The notes below the pieces were generated by a model. The model was given only the letters and a program-made list of their open reading frames with translations, did not search any database and was not told the origin of the DNA. A stretch of DNA of 31,337 bases from Lachnospiraceae bacterium UBA5895. GTDB taxonomy: Bacteria; Bacillota; Clostridia; Lachnospirales; Lachnospiraceae. The translations under genes were made by a program, and so were the position numbers. Below, piece by piece: positions 24,704-31,337 of the stretch. The stretch lies in the NCBI GenBank assembly GCA_002431915.1, contig DJEP01000099.1:1-31337 (forward strand). Reading direction: 5' to 3'. Every line of letters begins with the position of its first letter. The stretch's first letter is position 1.

Positions 24704-25825
24704 TTATTTCTCAAATTCCTTTGCTACATCCTGCAGCAGTTTTCTGATCTGTAAATGCTGGGGGCATACTTTTTCGCACTTACCGCAGCGGATACATTCG
24801 CTTGCCTTACCGTTGTGAACGGTATGTACGTTGTTGTAGTAATAGTCCGCGTTCCAGTCGTGGAATACGGTCTTGGCATTCATGCAGGCGAACAGATCCG
24901 GAATGGATATCTTCTTCGGACATCCCTCGATACAGTAACGGCAAGCGGTACAGGGAATCATGTGCTTGGAATGGAAGACATCGGCTACCGCCTTGACTGC
25001 TGCCATCTCGGTCTCATCCAGAGGCTTGAAATCTTTCATATAGCTTAAGTTATCCTGCATCTGCTCCAGGTTGCTCATACCGGAGAGCACCATCATCACG
25101 CCTTCAAAGCTTGCGGCAAAACGTACCGCATAGCTGGCGGTGCTGCCGGTGCCATGGAGATCATCCAGGATCTGTTTTGCATCCGCGGGCAGATTTACCA
25201 GGTTTCCGCCCTTTACCGGCTCCATGATGATCATGGGCTTGTTGTATTTCCGGCAGACCTCGTAGCATTTTCTGCTCTGTACGGCGGGATCTTCATAGTC
25301 CAGATAATTGAACTGAATCTGTACCACCTCGATCTGGGGATACTCCTGTAGAATCTCATCCAGCACTTCCGCTCTGTCGTGGAAGGAGATTCCGAAGTGA
25401 CGGATCTTGCCTTCTTCCTTTAATTCCAGTGCAGTCTCGTATGCGCGACACTTTTTGAAATGTGCGAAAATATCCTTAGACTGGGCATGCATCAGGTAAA
25501 AGTCGAAATATTCCACCCCGCAGGCCTCCAGCTGGCTCTCGAAGAAAGGACGGATATCCTCCTGCTTGTTAAAATACGGCATGGTCAACTTATCCGTCAG
25601 GATATATTCTTCTCTTTTATGTCTGCCGGTAAGACACTCCTTTATGGCAAGCTCACTTTTCCCACCCAGATATCCATGGGCGGTATCAAAATAATTGAAG
25701 CCCTGCTCTAAAAAAGTATCCACCATCTTCGTGGTCTCGGCAATATCGACGTCTGTTCCGTTCTCCATCATGGGAAGTCTCATACAGCCGAAGCCAAAAT
25801 TCTTCTTCACTTCATCAAAATACAT
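24704..25825 (-). CDS. Aldo/keto reductase with C-terminal 4Fe-4S ferredoxin domain
   Basis: The 373-residue protein has an AKR barrel (1-280) with the catalytic tetrad visible: D47 (FDTA), Y52 (HGYLGG), K79 (LTDKL) and H near 113 (LMHA). A bacterial ferredoxin-like tail carries CTACRYCIEGCPK and CIRCGKCEKVCPQH, enough for two 4Fe-4S clusters. It probably reduces aldehydes or quinones with NAD(P)H or ferredoxin electrons in the cytoplasm; the substrate is unknown. GGGAGAAGAGAG precedes the ATG. It has its own MerR-type promoter overlapping the stop codon of the upstream deacylase gene, and a terminator follows. Confidence 0.93.
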   Translation of the reverse strand: MYFDEVKKNFGFGCMRLPMMENGTDVDIAETTKMVDTFLEQGFNYFDTAHGYLGGKSELAIKECLTGRHKREEYILTDKLTMPYFNKQEDIRPFFESQLEACGVEYFDFYLMHAQSKDIFAHFKKCRAYETALELKEEGKIRHFGISFHDRAEVLDEILQEYPQIEVVQIQFNYLDYEDPAVQSRKCYEVCRKYNKPMIIMEPVKGGNLVNLPADAKQILDDLHGTGSTASYAVRFAASFEGVMMVLSGMSNLEQMQDNLSYMKDFKPLDETEMAAVKAVADVFHSKHMIPCTACRYCIEGCPKKISIPDLFACMNAKTVFHDWNADYYYNNVHTVHNGKASECIRCGKCEKVCPQHLQIRKLLQDVAKEFEK

Positions 25826-25874
25826 ACTCTCTTCTCCCTTCTGTCAACTTCTGGGTTCTCTTTCTCTACCTTAT

Positions 25875-25905
25875 AGCATACCACTTGAAGTTGACTTTAG
25901 GTCAA
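25875..25905 (-). promoter_or_regulatory. MerR-type promoter of aldo/keto reductase
   Basis: On the minus strand TTGACC (25900-25905), 19-bp spacer holding TAAAGTCAACTTCA, then TATGCT (25875-25880). The -35 overlaps the TGA stop of the upstream deacylase gene. The -10 is weak (4/6), as is common for activator-dependent promoters. Confidence 0.7.
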
Positions 25906-26447
25906 GAGGATAATTTTACTTTTACAAAATCATGTTCCATGGCGGGAAGCACCTTTTCAATCAGATCCGATGTCCGCATGCGGAGGCTGGAGGTATTAAT
26001 GCAGGGGTGGCATCCGAAATATTCACTGTCCAGCACCTCTTCATCGATCAGCAGCTTCACCTGATGCTCTGTGTCGTTCATCAGTCCCAGCACACTGACA
26101 GATCCGGGAGTGATATCCAGGAATTTCTCCATGTATTCCGGCTTGGCAAAAGAAAGTCTCGCCGAGCCGATCTGCGCCGACAGATCTTTGGTATGGAACA
26201 CCTTGGTATCCGGGATCATCAACAGGTAAAATGCGGTCTCCTGACGGTTGCACAGGAACAGATTCTTACATACCATGGACTGTAAGATCTCGTCGATCTC
26301 CTTGCAATCTTCCATGGTCATCGCCGGTGCGTGATCCACGCGGTCATATTCCACTCCTATACGATCCAGCAGGTCATAGGTGCGGATCTCTTTGTCCAGT
26401 CTGCCGGTCGTATCTGCAGGTCTTCCTTTTTGTAACTCTAGTGCCAT
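25902..26447 (-). CDS. Prolyl-tRNA synthetase-associated (YbaK/ProX-type) tRNA deacylase
   Basis: The 181-residue protein has the YbaK/ProXp fold: VEYDRVDHAPAMTMED, KNLFLCNRQETAFYLLMIPDTKVFHTKDL, GSARLSFAKPEYMEKFLDITPGSVSVLGLMND, VKLLIDEEVLDSEYFGCHPCINTSSLRM. This branch (PrdX/ProXp-ala type) hydrolyses mischarged Ala-tRNA(Pro), protecting translation fidelity. The start at 26447 is preceded by AAAGGGGAAAGAAC. It lies about 20 bp after the LUD gene on the same strand, so the two are likely co-transcribed. Its end overlaps the next gene's promoter. Confidence 0.88.
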   Translation of the reverse strand: MALELQKGRPADTTGRLDKEIRTYDLLDRIGVEYDRVDHAPAMTMEDCKEIDEILQSMVCKNLFLCNRQETAFYLLMIPDTKVFHTKDLSAQIGSARLSFAKPEYMEKFLDITPGSVSVLGLMNDTEHQVKLLIDEEVLDSEYFGCHPCINTSSLRMRTSDLIEKVLPAMEHDFVKVKLSS

Positions 26448-26466
26448 GTTCTTTCCCCTTTACTGT

Positions 26467-27093
26467 TTAGAATCCGATGGTGTCATTCACCAGGATCACA
26501 TGCATTCTGTCTGTATGTCTGGAATATCTTGTGATCAGGAACTGGCAGCAGATGGTGTCCGGAGACTTGCAGTCGAAGCATTTTCCGGTCTCCTTGCAGG
26601 GAGTCTTGATGTCGAATCTCTGGGCATTGGTGGGCGCTGCCACATTTCTCGCACGCTTCATGGCGCTGTCCAGATCGGCACAGACCTTGTTGATGCCGAC
26701 GATGAAGATTACTTTCTTCGGTCCCTGGGCAATGCAGGAAACACGGTTGGAATTGCCGTCGATATTGACCATAACACCGTCACTGGTGATGGCATTGGCA
26801 CTGGAGAGGAAAATATCCGCATCGTAAGCCGCCATCAGTCCGGCTCTGGCATCCATCTTGGAACGGTTGATATAGTGGTAATTGCCTGCCTCCAGAGCAG
26901 CGATCAATCCGATCTCTCCGGCACTACTGCATCCGCCCATGGCGATGGTGCTTCCCTCCGGGATCAGCTCCAGTGCCTGTCTCAATGCTGCTTCCTTATC
27001 TTCTGCATAATACCCGGTCATATTGCGGGACTGTAAACCCTTGATGACTGTTTTCGCCAATGCTTCGTTTCTTTTTCTGACGTTTTCGTTCAT
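26467..27093 (-). CDS. LUD-domain protein (lactate-utilisation-like)
   Basis: The 208-residue protein has the LUD (YkgG/LutC-like) fold: GSTIAMGGCSSAGEIGL, ADIFLSSANAITSDGVMVNIDGNSNRVSCIAQGPKKVIFIVGINKV. The C-terminus has a cysteine cluster (TPCKETGKCFDCKSPDTICC), which may bind a metal or Fe-S cluster. LutC relatives take part in lactate oxidation with LutA and LutB; neither is present, so the role here is unknown. The start at 27093 has AGAGGA about 7 nt upstream; the reading from 27174 adds 27 residues without a ribosome site. Confidence 0.87.
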   Translation of the reverse strand: MNENVRKRNEALAKTVIKGLQSRNMTGYYAEDKEAALRQALELIPEGSTIAMGGCSSAGEIGLIAALEAGNYHYINRSKMDARAGLMAAYDADIFLSSANAITSDGVMVNIDGNSNRVSCIAQGPKKVIFIVGINKVCADLDSAMKRARNVAAPTNAQRFDIKTPCKETGKCFDCKSPDTICCQFLITRYSRHTDRMHVILVNDTIGF

Positions 27094-27245
27094 GATTTTA
27101 TCCTCTTGTCTTTCCGTAGCCTGCAAGCCTTCCGGTACTTTAAACTTGTACTTCCGTACACTGTGCAGGCACAATTTACACGTGAAAATTCTTATTGATA
27201 TTATTTTATCACTTTTGCATCTCTCTGAAAATACTGATCCTATTC

Positions 27246-28790
27246 TTACTCTATTTCCTGTACCAGCTGCTGCCTTTCTTTTTTTACCTTTAAATATTCT
27301 CCGGCGTAGTGTACCTCTTCATCGGTCGTCAGGATGACCTCCTGCCCTTGTGGCATATCAATATCCGTTGCCACAAGCAGAAGAGAATCCTCCTTCAGCC
27401 AGTTTTCCAGTCCTGTGAAAAACTGTGGATCGTAATGATCTGCCCCTTTCAGCTCGTTATGGTATTTGTCAAAGGAATAGTCCTCCGGAGACAGTACATT
27501 ATAGTCATAATAGCAGACACCCTGCCCCGCCCAGAGGCTGGTCACTACCAGATAATCGTAGCCGTCTTTTTGCGTAAGGAAGATCTGCGTGTTCCCGGCA
27601 TGGGCAATGGCGAACTCCTGCGACCACAGAGGAATGATTCCATATTGTCCGTCTCCAAGATATTCGTAGACCCCTATCGTTCCCCAGTTCCCGACCTTAC
27701 GCAGTGCTTCCGTGATATTGTCGTTTTCCTCCAGGTGGGCTTTTGTTATGATCTTTTCCTTGTAGCCGTTATGATCCAGATCATAATATCCGGTATAGAC
27801 CTCTGTCATATCCGGTTCTTCTTTGTTATTATTCTCCTCTTCCAAATAACGAGAATAAGTATGTACCGAAAAATCTCCCAGAGAAAAGTTACCATCTTTT
27901 CCCATGGATACCGGTGCTGTTATATCGAAGCTGATCTCATAAACCAGATCCGCCATCTCGTTCATATTTATGCCAACCCTTACATTTGCAAAGGGCTGTC
28001 CTCCACGAAAATCATACCGGATCTGCGCTCCCAAACCGATGCCGCTATAAGTATATCCTTCCATTTTCTGCAGCAGACGGGTCAGATCCAGATCAATACT
28101 TTCCTGCGCATCTAATTCCCCATTTTTATCCAGGAAATCCACATGAAGTGTGTGGAACTGCTCATCCAGCGTGTCCGCCGCAAGAATCCGACTGTAAAAA
28201 TCTTCCACCACCTGTGTATATTCCGATACCTTCGGTGTTCCTTTTTTTACATCTACATAATACAGTCCTTCCACATAGACACCGGTTCCGGTTCCCTGCA
28301 AGGTAGAAATGAAGTACTCCTGGTCACCATCCGCATCATAATCTGCGGCTTCTACAGCAGGGGGTTCCGAATACACGTTTTGCCATGGGATCTCCACCCT
28401 GTATTCCCGGTCACCGTCATGGATCACCAGACAGTCTTCTGCGCCGTTGCCCCAGACACTGACAGTCTCGTCATAGGAGTAGGACAACACCCCATATTCT
28501 CCTTCCGGCAGTTCCCGGACAGCATCCACCGAGACCTGATCCGCTAAGGTTTTCTCCTGATATAGTCCGGTTTGATAAGTAAGCTTTTCAGGCTCAGGTT
28601 CCGTTGTCGTCTCCGGATCAGTCTGTGAGGTGGCTGTAGCGGTTTCCTGACCGGTTTGTTCCGCCTGGGCAGATTCCGTATTCGGAATTTCCAACGCATC
28701 CCCGGTGTTGCCGCAGCCTGTCAGAGAAAGTGCCGCGATTAATACCAGTAATCCACTGCTTATTTTATTGTGAAGTCTTCTTTTGTACAT
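27246..28790 (-). CDS. Lipoprotein of unknown function (FG-GAP/VCBS-like repeats)
   Basis: The 514-residue protein starts with a lipoprotein signal (hydrophobic 14-23, lipobox LTGC, C26) and a Thr/Glu/Gln-rich linker (about 35-75). The rest is extracellular. It contains calcium-loop-like segments of integrin-type repeats, YDADGDQEYFIS and YYDLDHNGYKEKI, separated by beta-rich sequence. I do not recognise a catalytic domain, so a surface-binding role is a guess. GGGGGAGGG lies 3-4 nt before the ATG at 28790; a longer reading from 28979 would run through the terminator at 28874 and is rejected. Confidence 0.8.
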   Translation of the reverse strand: MYKRRLHNKISSGLLVLIAALSLTGCGNTGDALEIPNTESAQAEQTGQETATATSQTDPETTTEPEPEKLTYQTGLYQEKTLADQVSVDAVRELPEGEYGVLSYSYDETVSVWGNGAEDCLVIHDGDREYRVEIPWQNVYSEPPAVEAADYDADGDQEYFISTLQGTGTGVYVEGLYYVDVKKGTPKVSEYTQVVEDFYSRILAADTLDEQFHTLHVDFLDKNGELDAQESIDLDLTRLLQKMEGYTYSGIGLGAQIRYDFRGGQPFANVRVGINMNEMADLVYEISFDITAPVSMGKDGNFSLGDFSVHTYSRYLEEENNNKEEPDMTEVYTGYYDLDHNGYKEKIITKAHLEENDNITEALRKVGNWGTIGVYEYLGDGQYGIIPLWSQEFAIAHAGNTQIFLTQKDGYDYLVVTSLWAGQGVCYYDYNVLSPEDYSFDKYHNELKGADHYDPQFFTGLENWLKEDSLLLVATDIDMPQGQEVILTTDEEVHYAGEYLKVKKERQQLVQEIE

Positions 28791-28873
28791 ACGCCCTCCC
28801 CCTGTAGCCAGTAAATATATTTCTATCTTTATCATATCTAACGAATCTGTCAAAGTAAAGTCAAAAAAAGCCC

Positions 28874-28914
28874 AAAAAGTGCCGATACCATGCTTTTCGG
28901 TATCGGCACTTTTT
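28874..28914 (-). terminator. Strong intrinsic terminator after RibD-like gene
   Basis: AAAAAGTGCCGATACC (28874-28889) and GGTATCGGCACTTTTT (28899-28914) form a perfect 16-bp stem with a 9-nt loop. Both sides carry T/A runs, so it can work on either strand; it lies about 80 nt past the RibD-like stop. The 200-bp region to the next start otherwise holds no gene. Confidence 0.9.
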
Positions 28915-28996
28915 TTCTCTTTGATGCCCACGGATTGTTTCGTGCTACGCACTCCCACAATCCTACTCAACATTCGCATATCGTGGGATTATCATA

Positions 28997-29671
28997 TTAC
29001 ACTCGGTAGCGAAGCCATACCGCGTCGCTGTCGAATTTCTGTACATCCATAAGCTTCAGTCCCGTCACATCATGATCCTGATCCAGTCCGTCGAATACGG
29101 CGGGCATACCGCCTCTTCCGTCGATACCGGAACCGATCAACAGGCTGATCTCGTCAAGCAGCCCTGCCTCCAGAAAAGCGGTGTTGATCTTGGGGCCACC
29201 CACGATTCCCATACGGGTTACTCCGAATTCCTCCGCAAGGATCTCCGAAGCTCTTACGAGATCCACGTGACCTTCCCCGCAGGCGATCCAGGAGATGCTC
29301 TGGCGATCCAGATAATCCAGATATTCCTTCGCCACACCAGTGCTGGTGAGTATCAGATAGGGCTTTGCTTCCCCCTCGGATCTCGGCCACAGAAGCCTGC
29401 CCCGGGAATCCACAACGACCTCATAACCCGCTGCCTCAGTTTTCTTGGAAAATCCTTCCTTTCCGTAAGCTGTGGTGTCCTTCGGAACATATTCTCCCGG
29501 CTCCGCCATCTCCAGCTCTGCCGTTACACGTCCGCTTACGGTGGTGGGCACATCCAGTTCTTCCAGCGTCCGGTAGTACTCATTTACCCCACGAAGCTTG
29601 GAAGTCATGGCGCAGTCGATTCTTCCGTCGATGGAAGTCATCATGTGACATATAATATATGGTTTTTTCAT
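28997..29671 (-). CDS. RibD C-terminal / dihydrofolate reductase-like family protein
   Basis: The 224-residue protein begins MKKPYIICHMMTSIDGRID and contains IGSGIDGRGGM and MGIVGGPKINTAFLEAGLLDEI, the NADPH-binding and core motifs of the RibD-C/DHFR-like fold. True RibD has a deaminase domain and riboflavin neighbours, both absent, so this is probably a stand-alone NADPH-dependent reductase. Start 29671 has AAGGAGA 11 nt upstream; the reading from 29713 adds 14 residues without a ribosome site. It has a MerR-type promoter of the same design as those of the flavodoxin and aldo/keto reductase genes. Confidence 0.88.
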   Translation of the reverse strand: MKKPYIICHMMTSIDGRIDCAMTSKLRGVNEYYRTLEELDVPTTVSGRVTAELEMAEPGEYVPKDTTAYGKEGFSKKTEAAGYEVVVDSRGRLLWPRSEGEAKPYLILTSTGVAKEYLDYLDRQSISWIACGEGHVDLVRASEILAEEFGVTRMGIVGGPKINTAFLEAGLLDEISLLIGSGIDGRGGMPAVFDGLDQDHDVTGLKLMDVQKFDSDAVWLRYRV

Positions 29672-29722
29672 TTCTGCTCTGTCTCCTTTTCTTTTCAAAA
29701 TGTTGAAAATCATTCTGAAGAC

Positions 29723-29753
29723 ATTGTAGCACCTAAAGTCAGCTTTAGGTTAA
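29723..29753 (-). promoter_or_regulatory. MerR-type promoter of RibD-like reductase
   Basis: On the minus strand TTAACC (29748-29753), 19-bp spacer holding TAAAGCTGACTTTA, TACAAT (29723-29728). Same architecture and dyad as the promoters at 24595 and 25875. Confidence 0.75.
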
Positions 29754-29788
29754 GAGCATCTTGCTTATTATCTTACTTACTATCTTGC

Positions 29789-31057
29789 TCATTGTATATT
29801 TTTCATCACTTCCGCAAGATCCGCATCGATTCCAACTGCCTTATTCTCGATCTCCTTCGGGACATAGGCATCGCCCTTATTGATGCAGACGTAAAACGCA
29901 TTCCGCCAGTTGTAGGCATATTGCCAGAAATTGTATTTGATGATGCCGGGGGTGTTGTAGCCGACACCAAGCTCCAAAAATACGACGTTTTGTCCCCTGT
30001 GATCCTCCATGAATTTCTCATACCGCTTCGCCGCGGCATCCCATCCGGCATCCTGTACAAAGGTATTGTCAGCCCGGAGGTTCATGCTCATGGGTCTGCC
30101 GCACTTCGGGCATCGGGGTACCAGTTCGGTGGGCACAGTGCGCCGGATCTGCGTTCCTTCCGGCACTGTCAGGTTTCCATTTTCAATACGGTAACCCTGA
30201 CTTACCACCATCTTTTTCACAATCTCTTCATTATCATAGGTTCCACGATGGCAGGGCTTGCTGCACTGGAACAGACCGTAATCTCCCTGAGTGTAGAACA
30301 GTCTGCTCTTATCGAAGCCTGCTTTCTGGAAGCAATGATCCACATTGGTAGTCAGCACGAAATAATCCTTGTCCTTCACCAGCGCCAACAGCCGGTCATA
30401 TAAATCCGTAGAGGCATCCATATAACGGTTCACATAAATGTACCGGCTCCAATACCCCCAGTACTCTTCCAACGTATCGTAATTATAAAATCCACCGGAA
30501 TACATGTCGGAAAAATGATATTTTTCCGCAAAATCCGAAAAATACCGGTCAAAACGTTTCCCGCTGTAGGTAAAGCCTGCCGCCATTTCGCCTGTTCCTC
30601 CTCCGGTGCGGCGTAGGCCCGCCCGGTTGAGACACTCTACCTTTTCCAGTGTCAGGTCGAAGCTGCCGGGCTTACGGAACCAGTCATGGGTCTTTCTCAT
30701 ACCGTCCAGAGACATCTGGTATTTCTCGCAGCCGCAGACTTTTAGCATGCGGCAGATCTGATCGTCCAGATGGAACGGATTCCCCATCAGGGTAAACGGA
30801 ATGTCCTTGCTTTTCAGCAGAACCATCAGTTTCCAGAAATCGGGATGAAGGATAGGATCGCCGCCGGTGATATAGAAATACGGAACTCTGTTGTAAACCT
30901 TGCAGAAATCCTCGCAATTCGCCACGACCTCCTGCATCTGCTTCCAAGTCATGGTCTTCAACTCCTTGCAGCCTTCCCCGGAAAAAATATAGCAGTGCTT
31001 GCAGCGCTGGTCACATTCATCTGTAATATGCCATTGAAAAGAAAAATAACTTTTCAT
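29789..31057 (-). CDS. In-frame chimera: truncated radical SAM maturase + truncated class-M sirtuin
   Basis: A 422-residue protein made of two unrelated halves. Residues 1-146 are the start of a radical SAM enzyme: WHITDECDQRCKHCY holds the CxxxCxxC cluster (C15, C19, C22), with YITGGDP at 62-68, KYQMSLDGM at 112-120 and the helix up to LNRAG. The rest of the barrel and the SPASM domain are missing. From about 159 (AAGFTYSGKRF) it becomes a Sir2 protein of the macrodomain-linked (SirTM) type: TTNVDHCFQ, FYTQGDYGLFQC in place of the usual HG, and four zinc cysteines (QCSKPC, CPKCG). The sirtuin's first strand with GAGxS is missing. Residues 147-158 (LRRTGGGTGE...) fit neither family. It probably arose by a deletion joining two genes; activity of either half is doubtful. 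It lies 39 bp behind the ACGX peptide gene. Confidence 0.85.
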   Translation of the reverse strand: MKSYFSFQWHITDECDQRCKHCYIFSGEGCKELKTMTWKQMQEVVANCEDFCKVYNRVPYFYITGGDPILHPDFWKLMVLLKSKDIPFTLMGNPFHLDDQICRMLKVCGCEKYQMSLDGMRKTHDWFRKPGSFDLTLEKVECLNRAGLRRTGGGTGEMAAGFTYSGKRFDRYFSDFAEKYHFSDMYSGGFYNYDTLEEYWGYWSRYIYVNRYMDASTDLYDRLLALVKDKDYFVLTTNVDHCFQKAGFDKSRLFYTQGDYGLFQCSKPCHRGTYDNEEIVKKMVVSQGYRIENGNLTVPEGTQIRRTVPTELVPRCPKCGRPMSMNLRADNTFVQDAGWDAAAKRYEKFMEDHRGQNVVFLELGVGYNTPGIIKYNFWQYAYNWRNAFYVCINKGDAYVPKEIENKAVGIDADLAEVMKNIQ

Positions 31058-31096
31058 CCTGTCCCTCTCCTTCTTTCATAATTGTTGGAATGTCGC

Positions 31097-31291
31097 TTAC
31101 TTATCGGAAGCGCCACATGCCGTTCCACAGGCTGCGGACTGTCTCCGCTCCGCTTCGGTCCGCTCAGGGCAATCGTCCCCCGGACGATTTGAGCCTTCCG
31201 GCTTGTCTGCTGCGCAGCAGGCTGTTCCACAAGCTGTACTTATCTGTGCCTTGTCCTGTTTGTTCCATCCGAAAATGTTTGCCAATGCCAT
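31097..31291 (-). CDS. ACGX-repeat RiPP precursor peptide
   Basis: The 64-residue peptide starts MALANIFGWNKQDKAQ, a leader-like segment, and has ACGT-type Cys repeats in two blocks, STACGTACCAADK (18-30) and AACGTACGASDK (53-64), with a less regular charged stretch between. This is the design of ACGX-repeat peptides, which are encoded next to a radical SAM/SPASM maturase thought to modify the Cys-containing core. AGGAGG lies 8 nt before the ATG. The adjacent downstream gene starts as a radical SAM gene, as expected, but is broken by fusion to a sirtuin. The 46 bp beyond (31292-31337) hold only the ribosome site and part of a TATAAT-like promoter. Confidence 0.85.
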   Translation of the reverse strand: MALANIFGWNKQDKAQISTACGTACCAADKPEGSNRPGDDCPERTEAERRQSAACGTACGASDK

Positions 31292-31337
31292 TTTTCTTAC
31301 CTCCTGTAATGTATAATAATCTCTCGGAATCTTCAGC

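Noticed and set aside
28997..29671. Calling this gene ribD of riboflavin synthesis
   Set aside because: The deaminase domain is absent and no other rib genes or FMN riboswitch are near.
29072..30403. 443-residue plus-strand frame opposite the RibD-like and chimera genes
   Set aside because: It spans two real minus-strand genes and a promoter; its composition is that of antisense reading.

Overview
The window reads as a chromosomal stretch from a flagellated Lachnospiraceae (Roseburia/Agathobacter-like Clostridia). The evidence is a cluster-XIVa-type flagellin N-terminus, csrA beside flagellin, two chemoreceptors, a circularly permuted GH3 beta-glucosidase, many c-di-GMP and redox genes, strong AAGGAGG ribosome binding sites and moderate GC. 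Nothing looks like a prophage or an integrated conjugative element. No rRNA, tRNA or CRISPR array was seen.

Left end (1-4442): a motility switch. A flagellin gene running off the left edge and csrA lie on the minus strand. The flagellin leader carries a hairpin with AGGA in its loop plus a GGA in the Shine-Dalgarno, the layout expected for CsrA repression. Next comes a 777-bp segment bounded by two identical 31-bp inverted copies of a recombination-core-like site (11-bp arms, 7-bp asymmetric spacer). The segment contains a FimB-sized tyrosine recombinase gene and, just inside its right end, a near-consensus sigma-28 promoter. As drawn, that promoter points right into a hydrolase gene and an MCP-PilZ fusion gene. 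Inversion would point it left into csrA and flagellin. This resembles the Salmonella Hin switch, but built with a tyrosine recombinase, and is the most interesting item in the window.

Middle (4496-21222): an AraC-type regulator; an LCP protein and a CapA-like lipoprotein (cell envelope); a cytidylate-kinase-like protein and an ArsB/NhaD-type transporter in one operon behind a clear promoter and a possibly structured leader; a Cache-type chemoreceptor; a permuted GH3 glucosidase; a PAS-GGDEF-PAS-GGDEF*-EAL-PAS protein; an orphan GHKL sensor kinase next to a receiver-domain remnant; and an alpha/beta hydrolase.

Right part (21235-31337): an AAA-ATPase-like/PD-(D/E)XK protein; a redox block (CMD-cupin, flavodoxin, aldo/keto reductase with ferredoxin tail, RibD-like reductase) in which three promoters share a 19-bp spacer and the same dyad, pointing to one MerR-family regulon; a Cys-tRNA/Ala-tRNA(Pro) deacylase-like protein and a LUD protein; a lipoprotein; and at the right edge an ACGX-repeat RiPP precursor followed by a gene that is an in-frame chimera of a truncated radical SAM maturase and a truncated class-M sirtuin.

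The c-di-GMP (GGDEF/EAL, PilZ), CsrA, sigma-28 and chemoreceptor genes together suggest that the left two thirds is largely concerned with motility versus surface state.
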